From contig JAFTVX010000021.1 in the NCBI GenBank assembly GCA_017465575.1, forward strand, positions 1 to 64,000: a DNA stretch of 64,000 nucleotides, in the 5' to 3' direction. Shown here piece by piece: positions 51,575 to 61,328 of the stretch. The DNA is from Alistipes sp. (lineage in GTDB: Bacteria; Bacteroidota; Bacteroidia; Bacteroidales; Rikenellaceae). Every line of letters starts with the position of its first letter. Position 1 is the first letter of the stretch. A program made the position numbers and the translations under genes. Below the pieces are notes generated by a model that saw only the letters and a list, made by a program, of their open reading frames with translations, was not told where the DNA came from and did not search any database.

Positions 51575-52264
51575 TTAGTTCTGGATACGGAACGATACGG
51601 GAAGTGTGTAGGTAACACGCACGGGCTTGTTACGCTGCTTACCGGGCTTCCACTTAGGTGACTTCTGCAATACTGCGATAGCAGCCTCCGACAAGGTCTT
51701 ATCGGGTGACTGGAGTACCTGGATGTTCGAAAGCTTACCGTCCTTCTCTACGACGAACTTGATAACAACATTACCCTGGATACCGTTCTCCAACGCAATC
51801 TGGGGATACTTAACATTGCTCTGTACCCAGTTACGGAACTTCGAGAGGTCGCCACCCTGGAATGTGGGCATCTCCTCAGCGTTAACGAAGATCTCCTCCT
51901 CCTCGATCTCCTCCTCCTTCTCCTCGATTACGATCTCGAAGTCGTCGAACTCGTTTGCCTCATCAACAAACACGATGTTGGTCTCAATCTTCTGGTCGTT
52001 AGATACGATGTTAAGGACATCGGTTACCACCTGAGCCTGTGCCTTCTGCTGCTCGGGAGGTGTCTCGGGCTGATCCTGACGGGTGTTGTCAATCTGCTCA
52101 ACCTCGGTAGTCTCCTTCTTGGGGGGCTTGTACTCGCCTGCCTCAGGCTTTGAACTCAAAGAAAATGCAAGGCCAGCGATACCGAGAGCGATCACCAGAC
52201 CAATCATCAGGTAAAGCGACTTCTTGTTCTCAAGATCCGCTTTGGGTGATTTCTTAATCTCCAT
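51575..52264 (-). CDS. tonB: TonB energy-transducing protein
   Basis: 229 residues. A short cytoplasmic N-terminus, one membrane helix (about 17-37), a periplasmic linker rich in P, Q and E (EEEIEEEEIF), then the TonB C-terminal domain (about 145-229: YPQIALENGIQGNVVIKF, ending in VSFRIQN). It would energise the receptors of this window. The gene is single, with promoter and terminator; exbB/exbD are not in the window. Confidence 0.9.
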   Translation of the reverse strand: MEIKKSPKADLENKKSLYLMIGLVIALGIAGLAFSLSSKPEAGEYKPPKKETTEVEQIDNTRQDQPETPPEQQKAQAQVVTDVLNIVSNDQKIETNIVFVDEANEFDDFEIVIEEKEEEIEEEEIFVNAEEMPTFQGGDLSKFRNWVQSNVKYPQIALENGIQGNVVIKFVVEKDGKLSNIQVLQSPDKTLSEAAIAVLQKSPKWKPGKQRNKPVRVTYTLPVSFRIQN

Positions 52265-52345
52265 TTATAGTTAATTTTTTAGTTTTTAGTAACTTATCCT
52301 TGAAAGTGTGTGGTACAACCATACGCACGCGCGCACTTTGCTATG

Positions 52346-52379
52346 CAAATATACATATAAAAATTCAAAAAATATCAAA
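52346..52379 (-). promoter_or_regulatory. Promoter of tonB
   Basis: Minus strand -7 TATATTTG (52346-52353), 22-bp spacer, -33 TTTG (52376-52379). The leader is about 75 nt. Confidence 0.5.
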
Positions 52380-52406
52380 TCAGGCGGAAAAATATTTATT
52401 TTTCAC

Positions 52407-52414
52407 TAAATTTG
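52407..52414 (+). promoter_or_regulatory. -7 element of the rlmN-GH92 operon
   Basis: TAAATTTG, with predicted start near 52421. No consensus -33. The position argues for the ATG at 52437 as rlmN start, not the GTG at 52425, which would be almost leaderless. Confidence 0.5.
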
Positions 52415-52436
52415 TAGGCGATTAGTGGATTTGTTT

Positions 52437-53465
52437 ATGAGTACCGACCCCCGAACTATGCTTTATGGCGCCTCGCTTGGCGAGTTAGAAGCGCTCACAA
52501 AGGAGCTTGAATTGCCACGATTTGCGGCCAAGCAGATTGCCCAGTGGCTCTACAAGCGCTTCGTAGGCTCTATTGATGAGATGACCAACCTTTCGAAGGT
52601 TGCGCGTGAGCGACTCAAGGAGCGTTGCGACCTCGGCTTGTCTGCACCTCTCAAGGTCTCGACCTCGGCAGATGGTACGAAGAAGTATCTATTCCGTACC
52701 TCGGAGGGCGAAAATATCGAGTCGGCGCTTATCCCCGATGGCGAGCGTATGACCCTCTGTGTATCTTCGCAGGCGGGTTGCCGTATGGGGTGCAAGTTCT
52801 GCGCTACGGGTCGTATGGGCTTCCGCCACCAACTCCCCGCCACCGAGATTCTCAACCAGATAATCTCTATCCCCGAGCGTGATAAGCTCACCAACCTTGT
52901 ATTTATGGGTATGGGCGAGCCACTGGATAATATCGACAATCTGCTGCGTGCGCTCGACATCCTCACCTCGGAGTGGGGTATGGCGTGGTCGCCTACACGC
53001 ATTACGGTGTCGACAGCGGGTGTGGCGAAGAACCTGCCCCGACTGCTCGACGAGTCGAAGGTGCACCTTGCAGTATCGCTCCACAACCCATTCCCCGAGG
53101 AGCGTCGTGAGATTATGCCTATCGAAAATGCCTACTCGATTAAGGAGGTGTGCGATATCTTGCGCCGTTATGACTTTACGCACCAGAGGCGTGTATCGTT
53201 CGAGTATATCGTGTTGGAGGATATGAACTGCTCGCCACGCCATATCAAGGAGCTCTCGCGCCTGCTCGATGGCATCAAGTGCCGTATCAACCTTATCCGC
53301 TTTCATCGTATTCCCGACTCGCCATTCTTCTCTCCGCCGTTGGAGCGAATTATCGAGTTTCGTGATACGCTCACCAAGCGCGGTATCCAAACCACCCTGC
53401 GAGCATCGCGTGGCGAGGATATCGAGGCTGCTTGTGGACTACTATCAACTGCCGAAAAGAGATAA
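52437..53465 (+). CDS. rlmN: Dual-specificity rRNA/tRNA adenine-C2 methyltransferase
   Basis: Radical-SAM enzyme making m2A2503 in 23S rRNA and m2A37 in some tRNAs. 342 residues from the ATG at 52437. The cluster motif CRMGCKFCATG (CX3CX2C) is intact, as are GMGEPLDN and the mechanistic Cys near the C-terminus (IEAACGLL). The GH92 gene begins 2 bp after its stop, so it is the unexpected first gene of the mannosidase transcript. Confidence 0.95.
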   Translation: MSTDPRTMLYGASLGELEALTKELELPRFAAKQIAQWLYKRFVGSIDEMTNLSKVARERLKERCDLGLSAPLKVSTSADGTKKYLFRTSEGENIESALIPDGERMTLCVSSQAGCRMGCKFCATGRMGFRHQLPATEILNQIISIPERDKLTNLVFMGMGEPLDNIDNLLRALDILTSEWGMAWSPTRITVSTAGVAKNLPRLLDESKVHLAVSLHNPFPEERREIMPIENAYSIKEVCDILRRYDFTHQRRVSFEYIVLEDMNCSPRHIKELSRLLDGIKCRINLIRFHRIPDSPFFSPPLERIIEFRDTLTKRGIQTTLRASRGEDIEAACGLLSTAEKR

Positions 53466-53467
53466 CT

Positions 53468-55711
53468 ATGAGAATTAGACTAACCATATTTTTTCTTTTG
53501 CTATCGTGTGCCGTGGTTTCGGCACAGGAGGCAGACAATACCCAGTGGGTAGACCCATTTATCGGTACGGCTGACTACTCGGCAACGCACCCGGGAGCTG
53601 TTGTGCCCCACGGTATGATGGCCGTTGTGCCAATGAATGTTACTGGCTCGGAGCTTAACCGCTACGACAAGGATAATCGTTGGTGGTCAACGCCTTACGA
53701 TATTCGCAATAAGTATTCCGTAGGCTTTGTTCACGGTGCGCTGAGTGGCGTGGGTTGCCCCGAGATGGGCGCAATTATCACGATGGCAACTACGGGCGCT
53801 ATGGAGGCAGATGCAACGCTTCGTGGTTCGACCTATACCGACGAGGTTGCCGAGCCTGGCTACTACGCCACGACCTACGATAAGTTTGGCGTGCGTGCCG
53901 AGGCAACAGCCACCGAGCGAGCATCTGTTGAGCGCTACACCTTCTCCGAAGGGGGCGAGGCAAATATCATCGTCGACCTCGGCACTGCGCTCTCTAATGA
54001 ATCGGGCGCAATGCTCCGTCAGGTGAGCCCTACGGAGGTTGAGGGTATGCGCCTTTTGGGTACCTTCTGCTACACCAATCAGGCGGTATTCCCTGTCTAC
54101 TTCGTTGCACGCATCTCACAGCCAGCCACCAAGATACGCTACTGGAAGAAGCAACCCGAGATGACTGGTGTTGAGGCTGCTTGGTCGGGCGATAGTGGCC
54201 AATATAAGATTTACGAAAACTACGCGCGCGAGATTATGGGCGACGACATCGGCCTATGCTTCTCGTTGGGCAAGGTTGAGGCTGGCACAGAGGTCGAGGT
54301 CAAGGTTGGCATATCGTATGTCTCTGTGGAGAATGCTCGCCGAAATCTCGAAACGGAGGTTGGCGCTAAGTCGTTCGACGAGGTGCGCACCGCTGCCCAC
54401 GCCAAGTGGAGCGAGGCGCTTGGCCGTATCCGTGTCGAGGGTGGCTCGGATAGCGACCGCACGATATTCTACACTGCACTTTACCATGCACTTCTGCACC
54501 CCAACCTGCTTAGCGATGTAAATGGCGAGTACCCCATGATGGAGAGTGGCAAGACGGGCGTAGCTGTTGGTTATGAGCGATATACGGTATTCTCGTTGTG
54601 GGATACCTACCGCAATCTCCACCAGTTGCTGACCCTTGTCTATCCCGAGCGCCAGTTGGATATGGTGCGCTCGATGGTCGAGATGTCGAAGGAGTGGGGC
54701 TGGTTGCCTCGCTGGGAGCTCTATGGCCGTGAGACCTTTACGATGGAGGGCGACCCCGCAATCCCCGTGATTGTAGATAGCTATTTGAAGGGCTTGCGCG
54801 ACTTCGATGTCGAGGCGGCCTACGAGGCGATGAAGCGCTCGGCAACTACGCCTGGCAAGGATAACCCCATTCGTCGTGATATTGACCCCTACGCCAAGGA
54901 TTGCTTTATCCCTGTGGGCATCTTTGCGCAAGATATGTCGGGCGACAACTCTGTGTCGCACGCCTTGGAGTACTATGTGGCCGATAACGCCTTGGCAACC
55001 TTTGCTCGCCTCATGGGCGACGAGCCTCTGGCCAAGGAGCTAAAGCGTCGTGCCGGTGGTTGGCGCAAATACTACTCCGAGAAGGATGGCGCAATGCGAC
55101 CCTTGGATGCCAGTGGCAAGTTTATCGAGGAGTTCGACCCCACGGCGGGCGCAAACTTCTCAAATACAATAGGTTTCCACGAGGGTAGTTCATGGAATTA
55201 CACCTTCTTTGTACCTCACGAAATCGAGGAGTTGGTCAAGGTTATGGGCCCCAAGGGCTTTGTGTCGCGCCTTAGCGATGTATTCGAGAAGGGCTACTAC
55301 GACCCCACCAACGAGCCCGATATCGCCTATGCCTACCTATTTAGCCGTGTCCCGGGCTACGAGTACCTAACGCAAGAGTTGGTGCCTCAGCTTATCGACG
55401 AGAACTACACCACCGAGCCCGATGGTCTGCCTGGTAACGACGACACAGGCACGATGTCAGCGTGGGCGGTATTCTCGATGATGGGCATCTATCCCGACTG
55501 CCCCGGCGAGCCCTACTATGTGGTTACAACGCCTCGCTTCGAGCGTGTGGAGTTCGACACCCACTATGGCCCTGTCGTTATCTCTACTGAGGGCGAGGGC
55601 GAATATATCAAGTTCGGTGGCATCAGACTTGGCGATATGCGTGTCGATAGCTTCCGTATCTCGCACGACGACCTTATGAAGTACAGAAAATTAAATCTAA
55701 AACTATATTAA
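53468..55711 (+). CDS. GH92 alpha-mannosidase, secreted
   Basis: 747 residues from the ATG at 53468 (MRIRLTIFF); an upstream GTG/TTG extension would overlap rlmN. A signal peptide ends near VVSAQE. GH92 features: WVDPFIGT and GFVHGALSG in the N-terminal beta domain, FSLWDTYRNLHQLL and LPGNDDTGTMSAW in the (alpha/alpha)6 catalytic domain, and the acid in FHEGSSWNY. GH92 enzymes are calcium-dependent exo-mannosidases that trim alpha-1,2-, 1,3- or 1,6-mannose from N-glycans or yeast mannan; specificity is not readable by eye. The next GH92 starts 1 bp after its stop. Confidence 0.92.
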   Translation: MRIRLTIFFLLLSCAVVSAQEADNTQWVDPFIGTADYSATHPGAVVPHGMMAVVPMNVTGSELNRYDKDNRWWSTPYDIRNKYSVGFVHGALSGVGCPEMGAIITMATTGAMEADATLRGSTYTDEVAEPGYYATTYDKFGVRAEATATERASVERYTFSEGGEANIIVDLGTALSNESGAMLRQVSPTEVEGMRLLGTFCYTNQAVFPVYFVARISQPATKIRYWKKQPEMTGVEAAWSGDSGQYKIYENYAREIMGDDIGLCFSLGKVEAGTEVEVKVGISYVSVENARRNLETEVGAKSFDEVRTAAHAKWSEALGRIRVEGGSDSDRTIFYTALYHALLHPNLLSDVNGEYPMMESGKTGVAVGYERYTVFSLWDTYRNLHQLLTLVYPERQLDMVRSMVEMSKEWGWLPRWELYGRETFTMEGDPAIPVIVDSYLKGLRDFDVEAAYEAMKRSATTPGKDNPIRRDIDPYAKDCFIPVGIFAQDMSGDNSVSHALEYYVADNALATFARLMGDEPLAKELKRRAGGWRKYYSEKDGAMRPLDASGKFIEEFDPTAGANFSNTIGFHEGSSWNYTFFVPHEIEELVKVMGPKGFVSRLSDVFEKGYYDPTNEPDIAYAYLFSRVPGYEYLTQELVPQLIDENYTTEPDGLPGNDDTGTMSAWAVFSMMGIYPDCPGEPYYVVTTPRFERVEFDTHYGPVVISTEGEGEYIKFGGIRLGDMRVDSFRISHDDLMKYRKLNLKLY

Positions 55712-55712
55712 A

Positions 55713-57908
55713 ATGAAGAAGTTACTCACTATTTTTGCAGTTGCTGCAATGCTTGTTGGCTGTGCAACGCAGAGCGCAACGGATTATGCGGATAATACAG
55801 ATTATGCCGCAAAGGTTAATCCCAAGATTGGCTCGGGTGGCCACGGCCATGTATTTGTGGGTGCAAATGTCCCCTTCGGTATGACTCAGGTGGGTCCCAC
55901 CAGCATCTCGCAGGAGTGGGACTGGTGCTCAGGTTATCACGACTCGGAGAACTCGGTTATCGGCTTCTCGCACACCCACCTTTCGGGTACTGGCTGTGGC
56001 GACTTGTTCGATGTTACGCTTATGCCCGTGATGGGCGAGGTGCCCTATGGTCGTGGTAAGCTTGGCGACTACTCGACAGGCTTTTGGTCGGAGGCTGACC
56101 GTTCGCAGGAGGTTGTAGAGCCCGGCTACTACTCTGTGCCCCTCACTCGCTATGGTATCGTTGCCGAGATGACAGCTACCGAGCGTGGTGGTTTGCACCG
56201 CTATACCTTCCCCGAGGGTGAGGATGCCGCTATCATTCTCGACCTTGTGCATGGCGGCTGCTGGGATCGCCCCGAGGCACTCTTTGCTGAGGCTGTTAGC
56301 GACACTCGCGTTGAGGGTTATCGCCACACCTACGGCTGGGCATATTATCAGAAGGTATACTTCGTAATGGAGTTCTCTGAGCCCTTCACATCGTTCGAGC
56401 CACAAGGTGAGGATAACTGGTACTTCCGCATCAACTTCGACACCGAGGCTGGTGAGGCTATCGGCGTGAAGGTTGCCTTGTCGTCGACAAGCATCGAGGG
56501 CGCTCGCCTTAACTTCGATAAGGAGGTTGCTAATGCCGACTTCGACACCGTGCGCAAGGAGGCCTATGCTAAGTGGAACGACGAGATTTCGAAGATTCGC
56601 ATCGAGGGTGCTACACCCGAGCAGGAGGAGATTTTCTACACCGCAATGTACCACATGTATGTTGCCCCCTCGCTATTCTCGGATGTTGATGGCACATATC
56701 GTGGTGCCGATCAGCAGATTCACCAGAACCCTGGCCACGACACCTACACCACTTTCTCGTTGTGGGATACCTACCGTGCTAAGTTGCCGTTGATGACCAT
56801 CACCCACCCCGAGCGTATGGACGATGTTGTCAACACTATGATTAACCTCTGCGACGAGCAGGGCTTCTTGCCTATCTGGCACCTCTGGGGCTGGGATAAC
56901 GGCTGTATGGTTGGCTCACCCGGTATTATCGCTGTTGCGGATGCCGTAGTCAAGGGTATCGAGGGTATCGATGCAGAGCGTGCTTGGAAGGCTCTCGAGA
57001 CATCATATATGCACGATATGCGTGGCGGTAAGTGCCGCAAGGAGTATGGCTATATGCCCAACGACCTTCAGGCTGAGTCTATCGCCCACGATATGGAGTT
57101 TGCTATTGCCGATGCTGCAGCTGCCGAGGTTGCCAAGAAGTTGGGCAAGGAGGAGGCTTACGCCTACCTCGACAACCGTAGCCACTCTTGGCTCAACTAC
57201 TTCGACGAGTCTACGGGCTTTGTTCGCGGTAAGTCATCTATTGGCAAGTGGCGCGCCGATTTCAACCCCTTCAACGCATCGCGTATCGCAAATGAGTATT
57301 GCGAGGGTAACGCTTGGCAGTACACCTGGCTTGTACCTCAGGACCTCGACCTCTTGGTTGAGTGCTTCGGTGGCGTGAAGAATACCTTGGAGCGCCTCGA
57401 TGGCCTGTTCACTGCCGATACGAAGATGGAGGGCGAGGATGTAACTCCCGATATCTCGGGTCTTATCGGTCAGTATGTTCACGGCAACGAGCCCAGCCAC
57501 CATATCATCTACTTCTACACTATGTTGGGTGAGCCTTGGAAGGCGGCAGACCGCTTGTATGAGGTGATGGCAACGATGTACTCTACCAACCCCGATGGCT
57601 TGTCGGGTAACGAGGATGTTGGTCAGATGTCAGCTTGGTATGTTATGACCACTCTCGGCTTCTACCCCGTAGAGCCCGCAGCTGGTAAGTATGTTCTTGG
57701 CGTGCCTATGGTTGATGGCGCCGAGATTGATGTCGAGGGCGGCGTATTCCGTGTTGAGCGCAAGGGTTATAGCGAGGAGAATCGCTATGTCGAGAGCGTC
57801 GAGCTTAATGGCGTAGCCCTTGACCGCAACTATATCACCCACGACGAGGTTATCGCTGGCGGTAAGCTTGTCTTCAATATGGGTGCCAAGAAGAGGGCTT
57901 GGTATTAG
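55713..57908 (+). CDS. GH92 alpha-mannosidase, lipoprotein
   Basis: 731 residues, lipobox LVGCAT (Cys17), so lipid-anchored in contrast to its neighbour. Motifs: VNPKIGSGGHGHVF, GFSHTHLSGTGCGD, FSLWDTYRAKLPLM, the acid in YCEGNAWQY, and LSGNEDVGQMSAWY. The two genes share the GH92 frame but have clearly diverged, so they probably differ in linkage preference and act in sequence on one glycan. A terminator follows the gene. Confidence 0.93.
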   Translation: MKKLLTIFAVAAMLVGCATQSATDYADNTDYAAKVNPKIGSGGHGHVFVGANVPFGMTQVGPTSISQEWDWCSGYHDSENSVIGFSHTHLSGTGCGDLFDVTLMPVMGEVPYGRGKLGDYSTGFWSEADRSQEVVEPGYYSVPLTRYGIVAEMTATERGGLHRYTFPEGEDAAIILDLVHGGCWDRPEALFAEAVSDTRVEGYRHTYGWAYYQKVYFVMEFSEPFTSFEPQGEDNWYFRINFDTEAGEAIGVKVALSSTSIEGARLNFDKEVANADFDTVRKEAYAKWNDEISKIRIEGATPEQEEIFYTAMYHMYVAPSLFSDVDGTYRGADQQIHQNPGHDTYTTFSLWDTYRAKLPLMTITHPERMDDVVNTMINLCDEQGFLPIWHLWGWDNGCMVGSPGIIAVADAVVKGIEGIDAERAWKALETSYMHDMRGGKCRKEYGYMPNDLQAESIAHDMEFAIADAAAAEVAKKLGKEEAYAYLDNRSHSWLNYFDESTGFVRGKSSIGKWRADFNPFNASRIANEYCEGNAWQYTWLVPQDLDLLVECFGGVKNTLERLDGLFTADTKMEGEDVTPDISGLIGQYVHGNEPSHHIIYFYTMLGEPWKAADRLYEVMATMYSTNPDGLSGNEDVGQMSAWYVMTTLGFYPVEPAAGKYVLGVPMVDGAEIDVEGGVFRVERKGYSEENRYVESVELNGVALDRNYITHDEVIAGGKLVFNMGAKKRAWY

Positions 57909-57919
57909 AGCATAGCTAA

Positions 57920-57946
57920 AAAGGGGGCGGTCTTGCCCCCCCCTTT
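57920..57946 (+). terminator. GH92 operon terminator
   Basis: aaagggggc (57920-57928) with gccccccccttt (57935-57946), a very G/C-rich stem over a 6-nt loop. Confidence 0.8.
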
Positions 57947-57988
57947 CGCCACTCTTTGGGTGCAACTATGTAAAATAGTTGGCAAAAG

Positions 57989-58020
57989 TTGCTCGATTTG
58001 GGCGAAAGTTTGTACATTTG
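57989..58020 (+). promoter_or_regulatory. Promoter of the yitT-priA-comF operon
   Basis: TTGC (57989-57992), 20-bp spacer, TACATTTG (58013-58020), about 60 bp before the YitT ATG. Confidence 0.6.
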
Positions 58021-58079
58021 CCCCGAATTTGCGAAACAAAATTTAAGATTTAGAATAAACTACTAACAAGATTTGCGTT

Positions 58080-59045
58080 ATGAAGGTTTCATCTCGTGAC
58101 ATTCTTATCGGTATCAAAGAGTATCTTTTGATGACCTTTGGTATGTTCTGCTACGCCTTTGGCTGGCTTCAGTGTGTATTGCCCGCAGGTGGTATGGGTG
58201 GTGGCGCTGCAGGTTTGGCAACTCTTATCAATGCCATTATCCCCGCAAGCGTTGCCGAGTTCCTCACTATCGGTACATTGGTCTTCATTATCAATGTTGT
58301 GTTGCTCATTCTCGGCGTTATGATTGTGGGTTGGAAGTTCGGTATCAAGACCCTCTTCTGTATCCTTATGATGTCGGTGATGTTTAACATCGTGGAGTCT
58401 GATTTCTTCCCTCAGGGCATTATGGTTCGTATGTTCGAGGGCGTTGCAGCGGGTGATTTGTTGCTCGTATGTATGGGTGCTGCATCGTGCGGTGTAGGTA
58501 TCGCCGTATCGTTTATGCAGGGTGGCTCTACCGGTGGTACCGATATCGTGGCGATGATTATCAATAAGTTCCGCACCGTAAGCTACGGCAAGGTATTGCT
58601 TGGCACCGACTGCGGTATCCTTATCTCGTCGTTGTTCCTCACCACTACCGTTACTATCGCTGGTGTAGACACCGTTATCGAGCCTCTCTCGTCGGCAGCT
58701 TTCGCTCGTATGGTCTATGGTTTCATTATGATTGCCGTTATCGGCTATACCGTCGACCTCGTTCAGTCGGGCAACCAGCAGTCTAACCAGATTATGATTT
58801 TCTGCAAGGACTACGAGGCTATGGCAGAGATGATCAACACCAAGGCTCACCGTGGTGCTACACTTATCGACGCTATGGGTTGGTACACCAAGACCCCTTC
58901 GAAGGCTGTTATGGTTGTCTGCCGTAAGCGCGATACTTCGACCATCTTGAAGCTTGTCCGTGAGCAAGACCCCAATGCATTCCTTACCGTAGGCTCTGTA
59001 ATGGGTGTTTACGGTCAGGGTTTTGATGCCTTGAACAAGGCGTAA
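58080..59045 (+). CDS. YitT family membrane protein (DUF161 + DUF2179)
   Basis: 321 residues. Five or six membrane helices fill about residues 10-215 (FGMFCYAFGWLQCVL, GTLVFIINVVLLILGVMIV, YGFIMIAVIGYTVDLV), with the conserved GGSTGGTDIVAMII motif. The C-terminal ~85 residues are a soluble DUF2179 domain (TLIDAMGWYTKTPSKAVMVV). Function is unsettled; some relatives are suggested to be transporters. priA starts 36 bp later. Confidence 0.88.
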   Translation: MKVSSRDILIGIKEYLLMTFGMFCYAFGWLQCVLPAGGMGGGAAGLATLINAIIPASVAEFLTIGTLVFIINVVLLILGVMIVGWKFGIKTLFCILMMSVMFNIVESDFFPQGIMVRMFEGVAAGDLLLVCMGAASCGVGIAVSFMQGGSTGGTDIVAMIINKFRTVSYGKVLLGTDCGILISSLFLTTTVTIAGVDTVIEPLSSAAFARMVYGFIMIAVIGYTVDLVQSGNQQSNQIMIFCKDYEAMAEMINTKAHRGATLIDAMGWYTKTPSKAVMVVCRKRDTSTILKLVREQDPNAFLTVGSVMGVYGQGFDALNKA

Positions 59046-59081
59046 TAAAGGGATTATTCCCTGTTAAATAGCGAAGCTGCG

Positions 59082-61328
59082 ATGCTATACGCTCAGGTAG
59101 TCCTGCCGTTGGCACAGCCGATGTACACCTTCTCCGTGGAGGAGGGCATGGCTGTCGAGGTGGGAGATGCCGTGGTCGTACAGTTTGGCAGCTTCCGCTA
59201 TTATACGGGTATCGTCTGGCATATTACGGAGGAGAAGCCCGACCTTAAGCGCATCAAGCCGATACTTCGTAAGCTCTACTCTACACCGTTGGTTAGCCCC
59301 AAGTTACAACAACTTTGGGAGTGGGTCGCCGACTACTATATGTGCTCGGTAGGCGAGGTTATGCGTATTGCTATGCCCTCGTTGGCCAAGCCTACGGCGG
59401 GTAGCCTTGCCGAGATTGATGAGCGCACCATCGAGGCACCCACCGAGAGCTATATCGCCCTTAAAGCGAGCCTACGCTCGGAGGAGGCATTGTTGGAGTA
59501 CCACGATGCGCATCGCCGTGCACCCCGCCGTATCGAGACTATGGATCGAATTGCGGCATTGGCCCTCGAGCGCAAGGCCGTAGATGGCTTTGTGCCTCGT
59601 CGTTTGGTCGATGCCGAGACGGTGCATATCGCCGACCTTCGTCGCCGTGGCCTCGTTGTCGAGGAGCGCCGTTTGGTTGATGCCGTATCCTCTGCCAACG
59701 ACTTCCTCCTACCTACGCTCTCCGAGGCACAGAATAGGGCTCTTGACGCTATCCACGCAGCACATGCCGACGACAAGGTGGCTCTGTTGCATGGCGTTAC
59801 TGGCTCGGGCAAGACCGAAATCTATATCCACCTTATCGCCGAGACCCTCGCCCAAGGTCGCGATGTGCTGATGCTCGTGCCCGAGATTGTCATCACCTCG
59901 CAACTTATCGAGCGCCTCGAACGCATCTTCGAGGGTCGCACCACCACCTACCATTCACGCCTTACGCAGCAGCGCCGTGGCCAGACCTATCTGCGCCTTG
60001 CCTCGTCGTCGGGTGGCGAGTTGGTTGTGGGTGTGCGCTCGGCGCTCTTTCTGCCACTGAAAAGGCTCGGCTTGGTCGTCGTCGACGAGGAGCATGACAC
60101 GGGCTATAAGCAGAGCGACCCCTCGCCACGCTACAATGCCCGTGATGCCGCCGTTGTCCTCTCTCGCTTTATGGATGCGCGTGTGGTGCTTGGCAGTGCC
60201 ACGCCCTCGTTGGAGAGCTACGCAAACGCCCTCTCGGGCAAGTATGGCTATGCCCCGCTTATGGAGCGTTGGGGTGATGGCGTACTCCCCGAGGTCGTCA
60301 TTTCCGACTCGTTGCGTGCCATGAAGCGTGGCGAGCGCAAGACCCACTTCAACATCGACCTACTTCGAAATATCGAGCGCTCGTTGTCGAACGGCGAGCA
60401 GGTTATGCTCTTCCAAAACCGCCGAGGCTACTCGCCATATATGCAGTGCACCACTTGTGGCTACTCGCCACGCTGTCCGCATTGCAATGTTACCCTCACA
60501 CAACACCGTGCCAATCGTATGGAGTGCCACTATTGTGGCTACACGGAGGAGCGTAGCGCCGTCTGCCCTAACTGCCAGACGCAGGATATGCGCTCTATGG
60601 GCTTCGGCACCGAGAAGGTTGAGGAGGAGATACAGCGTATGTTCCCTGATGCCGTTGTCGACCGCCTCGATGGCGATACCTCGACCTCCGAGACGGCCTT
60701 TCGTCGTATCATCCACCGTTTCGAGGAGGGCACGACAAATATCCTTGTCGGCACGCAGATTATCACCAAGGGCTTCGACTTTGGCGGTGTTACGACCGTT
60801 GGTATCCTCAATGCCGATAACCTCGTTATGCAGCCCAATTTCCGCTCCTCGGAGCGTGCCTTTCAGCTTATGATGCAGGTGGCAGGCCGTGCCGGTAGGC
60901 GCAACGACCGTGGCCGAGTCGTTATCCAGACCTCGCAACCTCAGCACCCCGTAATCCGCTCGGTGGCTATGGGCGACTATGTCGCTATGGCATCGCGCGA
61001 ACTCGCTGAGCGCAAGGAGTTTGGCTATCCGCCATATTCGCGTATTGTGCGCTTCACTTTACGCCATAAGGACTATTCGCTTCTGCATCTCGCCTCGCAC
61101 TACTTTGGCGATATTATGCGCCGAAAGTTTGGCTCACGCCTTATGGGCCCTGTCTCCTCGGCACGCGAGATGATTCGTGGCGAGCACTGCTCAGAGCTGA
61201 TGCTAAAAATCGAGAGTGGCGCATCGTTCAAGCGTGCCCGTCAGCTTATCGCCGAGGCTCGCGATATGGTGATGGAGCACGAGGAGTATAAGCGCGTAAC
61301 ACTTATTATCGATGTCGATGCTCTCTAA
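59082..61328 (+). CDS. priA: Primosomal protein N' (replication restart helicase PriA)
   Basis: 748-residue 3'-5' helicase that restarts collapsed replication forks. N-terminal DNA-binding domain, Walker A GVTGSGKTEIY (about residue 240), DEEH box (VVVDEEHDTGYKQ), zinc-binding Cys clusters (CTTCGYSPRCPHC, CHYCGYTE and CPNC) and helicase motifs VDRLDGDTS and GTQIITKGFDF. Full length. Its end overlaps the comF-like gene by 17 bp, so translation is probably coupled. Confidence 0.96.
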   Translation: MLYAQVVLPLAQPMYTFSVEEGMAVEVGDAVVVQFGSFRYYTGIVWHITEEKPDLKRIKPILRKLYSTPLVSPKLQQLWEWVADYYMCSVGEVMRIAMPSLAKPTAGSLAEIDERTIEAPTESYIALKASLRSEEALLEYHDAHRRAPRRIETMDRIAALALERKAVDGFVPRRLVDAETVHIADLRRRGLVVEERRLVDAVSSANDFLLPTLSEAQNRALDAIHAAHADDKVALLHGVTGSGKTEIYIHLIAETLAQGRDVLMLVPEIVITSQLIERLERIFEGRTTTYHSRLTQQRRGQTYLRLASSSGGELVVGVRSALFLPLKRLGLVVVDEEHDTGYKQSDPSPRYNARDAAVVLSRFMDARVVLGSATPSLESYANALSGKYGYAPLMERWGDGVLPEVVISDSLRAMKRGERKTHFNIDLLRNIERSLSNGEQVMLFQNRRGYSPYMQCTTCGYSPRCPHCNVTLTQHRANRMECHYCGYTEERSAVCPNCQTQDMRSMGFGTEKVEEEIQRMFPDAVVDRLDGDTSTSETAFRRIIHRFEEGTTNILVGTQIITKGFDFGGVTTVGILNADNLVMQPNFRSSERAFQLMMQVAGRAGRRNDRGRVVIQTSQPQHPVIRSVAMGDYVAMASRELAERKEFGYPPYSRIVRFTLRHKDYSLLHLASHYFGDIMRRKFGSRLMGPVSSAREMIRGEHCSELMLKIESGASFKRARQLIAEARDMVMEHEEYKRVTLIIDVDAL

